DNA of 64,000 bases from Umbellularia californica (Eukaryota > Streptophyta > Magnoliopsida > Laurales > Lauraceae): positions 66,700,984 through 66,764,983 of the forward strand of contig JAPQWN010000006.1 of NCBI GenBank assembly GCA_028538565.1, in the 5' to 3' direction. A program made the translations under genes and the position numbers. The notes under the pieces were generated by a model. That model had not been told where the DNA came from and did no database searches. It saw only the letters and a list, made by a program, of their open reading frames with translations. Positions within the stretch are counted from its first letter, which is position 1. The number at the start of each line of letters is the position of its first letter. Shown in pieces: positions 56,806 to 64,000 of the stretch.

Positions 56806-58259
56806 AAAACATTGTGCCACCAATCAAAATTGCAGAGCATTAGAATATTAGGGGCCAATAGTTTTTCTTCTCCTTGGTCATTTGCTCGCTTGAACAAGAT
56901 TTAAACCAGTAATGCTCTCAGACTCAATATGCCAGCTAATGTGATGGGTTGGTTGGTAAATCATTTATTTGTTACCCTGTCCTCCAGTGACTATTGTAAT
57001 TACGTCCCTTGCAATGCTAGTGCATATTTTCTTTAAAAATAGTCACTAATCGCATGCAGCCATTTGTAACACAATAAAAGCTACTAAGTATGCACTTAGT
57101 AATGGCTGCCCGAGGGATCTTTGGACAAAACTATCAATACCACTTAGGCCTAAGGCAAGAAGATCCTAACAGATATTTTTTTAACCACAAGAAGCCTAAG
57201 GCAAGGAGATCCTCTATCTCCATACTTGTTCTTAATGTATGGTGAATCCCTTGCTTGGGCTGTGATGTATCTCGCTTGGATGAACCTAGGGTTAGCCTTC
57301 TCCGATGTAGAGAGGACCTATTAGTGTTATTCAATACTAAAAATCCAAAATAAAAAAAAAATTCAAAAAATCCAGAATATTAAAAAATATTAGAAAATAA
57401 TATTTTTTCCACTAATAAAAAATAGAAATCAAAATATCAGTCCCCCTAAATTATAATATTCTGTATCGCAGTTTAATTTTTAGCTGTTAAAATATGTCAA
57501 TTTTAAATGTTTAACATAAGTGCTCATCCTTATAATTTATAAATTCATTTGTAACCATATCTAAAATTCAAACCATTAAAAATACCTATCACCTGCTATA
57601 TTGGATTTGTAAAATGAAATCACTCACATTAGAGTTGGGCCCATAATTGAATTGGTTATGCTGCATGGCTAAAATCACTAATCTGTCGTACATATAACTT
57701 TAGAATCTAGTCATCTAAGTCCAAGACGGAGCCCATGGTTTGAATTGACCACATTTCATTTTGTATTGGTACTTTACAAACATGATTTACAAGTATTTGA
57801 AATGGGCCAAAACTGGCACTTGAGTAAAATTAGTTGAGGACCATTGAGATTAGTGCATTAGCTTTTGAGTAGTGGGGTCCATCTACAAAAATCTAGACCA
57901 CAATGAAACTCATCTCCTCTTGTTTGGACTTTGGAGAAATTTTATTTTAATAAGAGATGTGCTAGGACTAGGACTGATTTTTTAAGAGTTTTTTTTATAT
58001 ACCCTGCTAAGGTTTGTATGACTTGTAAATAGGCCCCTGAGGTTTTAGTATTTGTAAATAGGCCTCAGCTTTTTCTTTTTAATACCTTTCATGTACCTAA
58101 AATCAATATTCCTAATAAGAATGGAGAGCTACAATGAGATTTGTATTGAACTTTTATATAAATGACAGTTTTACCTTTACATCCATTATTTTATCTTAAG
58201 TCACAATGGTTTCGCTCAATAACTCTCTCATGCACATGATCAAGGGTTGACCTAGGTAC
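56806..58259. other. Intergenic DNA left of the second Copia element
   Basis: A fragment at about 57335-57475 (tccagaatattaaaaaat, aaataatattttttccacta) matches the interior of the hAT-like element at 32.95-33.06 kb in direct orientation. Otherwise AT-rich, no gene. Confidence 0.5.
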
Positions 58260-58545
58260 TGTGAGATGCTATCAAGCCAAGACAGAAACATACAAGAGAC
58301 AACTGGCGAGAGAAAGTTGTAGAATATTTTCATGTCTTGAATGAATCAAAGAGATGTACATATATAACAGTGAAGCCTAAATTAGAGGATCTGATAAGAT
58401 CATATTACAAGATTACAGGCATAATTAAGTAAACTAAATCTTTATCTAATCTAATGACAACTCATACAAGGGTTGACCCAATACTTGGACTGGGCTGACC
58501 CAATACTTGGGTTGTTGACCCAACCTGATGACCTGCTTCTTTACA
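58260..58545 (-). repeat. 3' LTR of Copia element 2
   Basis: 286 bp, TGTAAAG...CTCACA in element orientation. The polypurine tract (GAGAGGGGG on the - strand) lies directly beside it at 58546-58554. Confidence 0.93.
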
Positions 58546-61500
58546 CCCCCTCTCAAGCTTTGGATGGGAGAAAGTAGCCATCGAGAGGTTGGAAACTAGT
58601 TCTGAAAAACGAGAGGTGGAGTGGCTCTTTGTGAAAAAATCTGCGATCTGAGCAGCTGATGAAATCTGAAAGAGCTTTATGGTACCACTCCGAATATGTT
58701 GTCGAATGCAATGACAGTCAACTTCAAGATGTTTAGATCGTTCATGAAAGACATCGTTGGTTGCCAATTTTCGTGCACTTTCACTGTCCGTAAAGAGAGA
58801 GGTAGATTTAGGAACAAGAACTCCTAAATCCTGAAGTAACCAGCGAAGCCAAATAATTTCAGTAGTGGTGTGAGATACAGCACGATATTCAGCTTCAGTG
58901 GAAGATCGGGAGACAACTTCCTGTTTCTTGCTCTTCCAAGAGATGAGAGAGGAGCCAAGAAAAATGGAAAAGCCTGTAGTAGAGCGCCGATCATTGATAT
59001 CTCCAGCCCAGTCGGAATCAGAATAACCATGCAAAGTAAGATTTTGACTGGAGGAGAGAAGGAGGGCACGATTGGAACTTCCTTGTAAGTATCTCAGAAT
59101 GCGCAGTACAGCAGCCCAATGAGTATTAGTTGGGTGCGCAACAAATTGGCTGACCACATGTACCGCAAAGGCAATATCAGGTCGGGTAATCGTAAGATAA
59201 ACCAAGCTGCCAACCACCTCCCGATAACGAATTGGATCAGGAAGAAGATCTCCATCAGTAGTTCGGAGCTTCAGATTATGCTCAATTGGAGTAGAGACAG
59301 GCTTCTGATCTGTGAGTCTAGCTCATTGAAGAACTTCATTGCAGTATTTCGTTTGGGATAAAAGATATCCCGTGGGAGAGTAGGCAACCTCAATGCCCAG
59401 AAAGTACCGCAGATGACCCAAATCTTTCATCTCAAACTGTCGATGAAGAAAACGCTTCAATGATAAAATACCAGAAGCATCACTGCCGGTGATAATCATA
59501 TCATCAACATAAAGTAACAGGAAAACACAGCCAGATCGCAAATAGCGAGTGAAGAGAGCGGAGTCATGAGTACTCTGAGAAAAACCAATGTTGATGATGC
59601 TGGTGCTAAACCGTTCAAACCAAGCACGAGGGGCTTGTTTGAGACCATATAACGCACGTTTTAGGCGACACACATAATGAGGAGGTCTCTCGACACCTGG
59701 AGGAGGATGCATATATAATTCTTCATGAAGGAATCCATTCAAGAAAGCATTCTTGACATCGAGCTGATAGAGTGGCCAGTGTCTAACAGATGCAACAGAG
59801 ATAAAGGTGCGGACAGTTGTCATCTTAGCAACCGGAGCAAAAGTCTCCTCATAATCTACCCCATATTCTTGTGTGTAGCCTTTGGCTACCAAGCGAGCCT
59901 TGTATCGATCAATAGATCCATCAGATTTGGTCTTGATCTTAAATATCCATTTGCAGCCAATAGCCCGTTTCCCAGAGGGAAGTGGAACAAGATCCCATGT
60001 TTGAGTTTTCTGCAGAGCTGCAAGTTCTTCAGCGATGGCAGACTTCCAGTTCGGATGAGCAATGGCCTCCTTATAGGATTGTGGTTCTGTCAAGGTATGA
60101 ATGGCTGCAAGGAAGGACTTATATGATGGAGAAAAATGATCAGTACAAACAAATGCAAATCTAGAGGGAGGGTTTCTGATGCGCACTGGATACCTTTGAG
60201 TGTGAGGAGGATCCCGTACATCTGGAGCAGAGGAGATAGGCCCATGATCAGAAGGAGGAGATGGATCTGCAGATTCCAAAGAAGCAGACAGAGGTTTGGG
60301 ACGACGACGATATACCTGCAGGGGTCGAGGGGAAGGGGTATCAGAGGGAAATAGATCTGGAAAGGGATCAAGAGGATAGACTGTAGGTTGCTCAGGAGAA
60401 GGGGATTGCGAAGGTAATGTATAGAAAGGTATGTGTTCCAAGAAGGTGACATTACGAGAGACCCTTAACCTATTGGTTTTAGGATCATAGCATCGATAGC
60501 CTTTCTGTTCGATGCTATACCCTAAGAAAACACAGACAATGGATTTTGGGGAAAGTTTGGTTCTCTCATTATCATGTAACAAAAGAAAACAGGTGCAACC
60601 AAAAACTTTGAGATAGGACAAGTCAGGTTTACAGGAGAGCAATTTTTCATAGGGAGATGTGCCAGATAATACAGAGGATGGGGTTCTGTTAATCAGATAG
60701 ATTGCAGTCAGAACTGCTTCCCCCCAAAATTGCAGAGGAACATGTGAGGAATAAATCAAGGATCTAGCAGTTTCTATGATATGTCGGTGTTTCCGTTCTG
60801 CTACACCATTTTGTTGTGGTGTGGCAGGACAGGATAATTGAGCTAGAATCCATTGACTGGTTAGGTAAGAACGGAATTTGTGGGACATGTATTCTCCCCC
60901 TGAGTCAGACCTGAAGATTTTAATCTTCGTGTTAAATTGAGTGGAAATCATGGTGGAGAAAGCAGTGTAAATAGTGTATAACTCAGAACGGTTTTTCATT
61001 AAATACAACCAAGTATATCTAGTGAAATCATCAATAAATAGCACATAATAAGTGGAACCACCTTTCGTTGGTTGAGAGGCAGGTCCCCAGACATCAGAAT
61101 GTACCAAAGCAAAAGGAGCAGTAGTAAAAGAAGTGCTTTTATTATAAGGGAAAGCATGTTGTTTACCAAATTGGCAACCAAAATATGTAGAAATGTCTGA
61201 GACAGAAATTTTTCCAAATACACCACTAGTAAATAAAAACTTCATTTTATTGAACGATAAATGTCCTAAACGAGAATGCCAAAGAGCAAATGGTGATGTA
61301 GATGAAACGAGAGCTGCAGGGGATATGCTGGAAGATGGAAGGTGCAGTGAGTGGAGATAGTAAAGTCCTCCTGACCTAAGGCCTGTCCCAATCTGTCTCC
61401 CGGTGCGCGGATCCTGCACAGAACAGCCAGTAGAAGAAAATGAGACAAGAAATCCAGATGAAGTTAATTGACTAATAGAGATTAAGTTGATAGACAGGTG

Positions 61501-62724
61501 AGGAACACACAAAACATTAGTGAGAGAGAGCAACTTATTTGATACGGAGCCAATAACGGAGACTGAGAGAGGAGTGGCATCAGCGGTATGGATGGTGAGA
61601 GAGCTAGCAGGGGCATAACAAGTATGAAGTTTGGAAACATCATTTGTCATATGATAGGATGCACCAGAATAAAAAATCCATGGAGAATCTAGAATACCTG
61701 ACGGACCAGAAATGGTCATAGCAGAACCAGAGGCTGAGGGTGTAGTGGATGTCTGAGAAGCAGAACCAGTGGAGGAAGCCAGAAACAATTGTTGCATGCA
61801 CTCATCAACCATAGCCTGAATCTGAGATGAAAGATCCATTTGCGGAGGTACAAAACTATCATCTTCAGTAACATTTGCTGCATAGGGTCGCTGTGGATAA
61901 GAGTGCATGGGAGCACGATTGGGCTGTTGACCAGATTGTTTGTACTTACTGTTTGGCCTATGAGGTCTGGTGGGACAGTCCCGTTTCCAGTGTCCTTTCT
62001 TCTTACAATAGTTGCAAAAGTCATTGGTACCAGATGAAAAAGAACGATCATTCTGTGGGGTACTGACATTTGCAGACAAGACATGTGTGGGTTCCACATG
62101 TTTCTTCCTTGTAAGAGAAAATTGAGTTTGCTCTTCTGCCAGAAGTTCGGAGAGAGCCGTATCAACAAAAGGCAGTGGTGACCGATGTAATAACTGACCA
62201 CGAACATGTTCAAAATCAGGGCGGAGGGCCATAAGAAACTGAACCAGGTGAGTCTCCTGCCTATAGACTTCAAATGTGTGAGCATCATCAGTTGTTTTAA
62301 AAGTAGGTTCCATCAGGGCCAGTTGATCCCATAAGGCAGTCATTTTGATGAAGAAGTCATGAATGGAGTCATTTCCTTGATCAGCATTTTTGATTTCAGA
62401 TTCTAACTGATACCGGCGAGCAGCATTAGTCTGGGTATATAATCGGGCTAAATAATCCCAAGCAGCCTTAGGATAATGGAATTTTGCCAATTGATTTCCA
62501 ATAGATGGAGTGACTGAATTGGCAATCCAAGAATTTATTTTCCCGACAGAGGCTTCCCATTCTTCAAAAGTAGCATCCTTACTATCTGGCGTAGGGATCT
62601 GCTGAGAAACATATTTCCATAGTTTTTGACCTTTGAGGAAATTTTGCATGAGATGGGACCAATAGGGATAGTTAGTGCCATCAAGTTTGATGGTAATTCT
62701 CGATAAGGTGCGATCAGATGACAT
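58462..62724 (-). pseudogene. Copia element 2 gag-pol, one frame with a single internal stop
   Basis: Probable start at 62724 (MSSDRTLSRITIKLDGTNY). Gag has the zinc knuckle CNYCKKKGHWKRDC. The protease site reads FYSGASYHMT, with Tyr where the catalytic Asp normally stands. Integrase: HSRLGH is present, but the first Cys of the HHCC pair is replaced (TYFGCQFGK); the acidic positions HSDVWG, DDFTRYT, SDSGGEY and PQQNGVAERKHRH are present. RT: YVDDMIITG. One in-frame TGA (59323-59325) stops the frame between RT and RNase H; the same frame then goes on through VGSLVYLTITRPD, SDSDWAGD, STEAEYRA and VDCHCIRQ. No frameshift was found. Confidence 0.9.
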
Positions 62725-63251
62725 TGCAATAAACAATATATAAAAAAAAACAGATCCAGCCGTAGAAGCAACAACAAAGATGAAATCCAGCCACCGTAAC
62801 TAACTAAGATCAAAAAATTGCAGAAAAAATGGTCCAGACGTCCTTAAAACTGAGCTTAGATGTGCACTGTGGGCCCCACAAGATGATCAAGAGAATGATC
62901 AGATCACACAGAGACCTTTATCACAAAAATCCGAAACACCTCCAACTGGAATGAAGGTGAAAGCTTGAGAATCAAGAAAGTTCAACGATCTTGATGGAAA
63001 CAGGTTGCACAAAGATGACAAATGCAAATCAGATCAGATGGCCTACCTCAGATGTTCATAAAATCTGGGAAAAATGAGAACAAATCCTAGGATGAATGGA
63101 CGACCAGGATGGGGAGATCCAGCTGAGAAAAAAAAGATCGATAGGTGGGCTGCCCTTGATCACAGCACGTACAGTTCTTCTCACAGATGAATAGGACTGC
63201 TGCAGGTCTTCTCTTGTGTTTGAATGGACAGATGATGAGGCTCTGATACCA
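62725..63251 (-). other. Leader and primer binding site of Copia element 2
   Basis: About 515 bp of untranslated leader rich in gatgatca/agatcag words, similar in style to the leader of the first Copia element. The primer binding site abuts the 5' LTR. Confidence 0.75.
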
Positions 63252-63537
63252 TGTGAGATGCTATCAAGCCAAGACAGAAACATACAAGAGACAACTGACG
63301 AGAGAAAGTTGTAGAATATTTTCATGTCTTGAATGAATCAAAGAGATGTACATATATAACAGTGAAGCCTAAATTAGAGGATCTGATAAGATCATATTAC
63401 AAGATTACAGGCATAATTAAGTAAACTAAATCTTTATCTAATCTAATGACAACTCATACAAGGGTTGACCCAATACTTGGACTGGGCTGACCCAATACTT
63501 GGGTTGTTGACCCAACCTGATGACCTGCTTCTTTACA
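63252..63537 (-). repeat. 5' LTR of Copia element 2
   Basis: 286 bp, one difference from its partner LTR near the left end. Ends ctttaca. Confidence 0.93.
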
Positions 63538-64000
63538 CAAGGGCCTGAGGACTAAATCCCTCACCAATATCTGAGAAAAGTTTAAAATTCCCTCCCCCTG
63601 CAAATTATAAAAATTAATACATTTTTTTTTATTTTACATTTGCCCCTTCCCCAATATATCTTTTATATAGAGCCAAACATCACCCCCTCACAAATTCAAA
63701 AAATTAATATCCTCTTTACATCTGCATGTTCCCCCAATATTTCTTTTACACCCCCTACACATGAAGCATAATCATATATTTTGAAACTTTCATCAATTCA
63801 ATAGTGGGTCATGTATGGATTGGATAAATCATAACCGATTATAAGTATAGGTGTTGGTTGTTGTCATGATCAATTTAGACTTAATAAAATGAGCTATGAA
63901 TTGATAAAAAAAAAAAATTATGTGAGGTTATTTTCTCCTACTAAGTGCAATTGTTAATGTTACACGCTTTATAAAAAAAATTGAGTCCAAGCTTTTGAAA
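63538..64000. other. Right-hand flank
   Basis: AT-rich non-coding DNA with a direct near-repeat (acaaattcaaaaaattaata / gcaaattataaaaattaata). Nothing else seen. Confidence 0.5.

Larger units (their letters stand above)
58260..63537 (-). mobile_element. Second Ty1/Copia LTR retrotransposon, young, nearly complete
   Basis: Order on the - strand: LTR, primer binding site, gag-protease-integrase-RT-RNase H, polypurine tract, LTR. The LTRs are 286 bp and differ at a single base by eye (ctggcgag / ctgacgag). The primer binding site TGGTATCAGAGC (63240-63251) is an exact 12-base match to the initiator-Met tRNA complement. A candidate target duplication CAAGG occurs at 58241-58245 and 63538-63542; on the left it is separated from the LTR by 14 bases. 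The flanks directly touching the LTRs (ggtac, caagg) do not match. Confidence 0.95.

Noticed and set aside
1..64000. CRISPR array, operon, phage or bacterial gene cluster
   Set aside because: All direct repeats found are TE- or minisatellite-type, and all recognised host genes are plant nuclear genes, three of the four with introns.

Overview
The window is plant nuclear DNA. Its genes have many short GT-AG exons and AT-rich introns, and the space between them is filled with LTR retrotransposons, MITEs, hAT and Harbinger elements, LINE and SINE remnants. Protein content points to a flowering plant. A magnoliid-type genome is only a guess from the abundance of 'gtgggcccac' repeats; the species cannot be read from the sequence.

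Four host protein-coding genes, all on the + strand, could be resolved. (1) An amino acid permease (AAP) gene, six exons, 1030-3146. (2) A replication factor C clamp-loader subunit of the RFC4 type, twelve exons spread over 16119-30472; intron 8 alone is 9.3 kb. (3) A classical ER protein disulfide isomerase with two CGHC active sites and a C-terminal KDEL, ten coding exons at 35214-42832, with a probable 3'-UTR exon near 45.55 kb. (4) A single-exon F-box/DUF295 gene at 49251-50414. They work in unrelated processes (amino acid import, DNA replication, ER protein folding, probable ubiquitin ligase substrate choice) and form no pathway or operon.

Layout. 0-4.8 kb: AAP gene and quiet flank. 4.8-11.9 kb: a decayed PIF/Harbinger region on the - strand with a DDE transposase, a Myb/SANT-like partner and a small open frame joining an RNase H1-type hybrid-binding domain to a membrane tail. 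12-16 kb: gene-poor, with a foldback element and a MITE just upstream of RFC4. 16.1-30.5 kb: RFC4, whose intron 8 holds a Cassandra-type (5S rRNA-containing) solo LTR and a young Copia element (20117-25941). 30.5-35.2 kb: intergenic with a hAT-like element and a long-TIR MITE. 35.2-45.8 kb: PDI with a ~93-bp minisatellite in intron 1, a probable MULE-type insertion in intron 9, and an L1-type LINE remnant just after the stop codon. 46.7-48.0 kb: a 1.29-kb Harbinger-type non-autonomous element filled with a satellite array. 51-56.8 kb: a degenerate second copy of the PDI 3' region with its middle part inverted and interrupted by a hAT-like element. 58.3-63.5 kb: a second young Copia element.

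The most unusual observations are: (a) the Copia element in RFC4 carries 88 bp of its own LTR in inverted orientation outside its 3' LTR, and the 5-bp target duplication encloses this addition, so both outer ends of the insert are U3 ends; (b) a segmental duplication of the PDI 3' region whose middle part, including a copy of the last PDI exon, is inverted; (c) a Harbinger-like element that carries about ten satellite units. I found no defence system, biosynthetic cluster or clearly new enzyme system.
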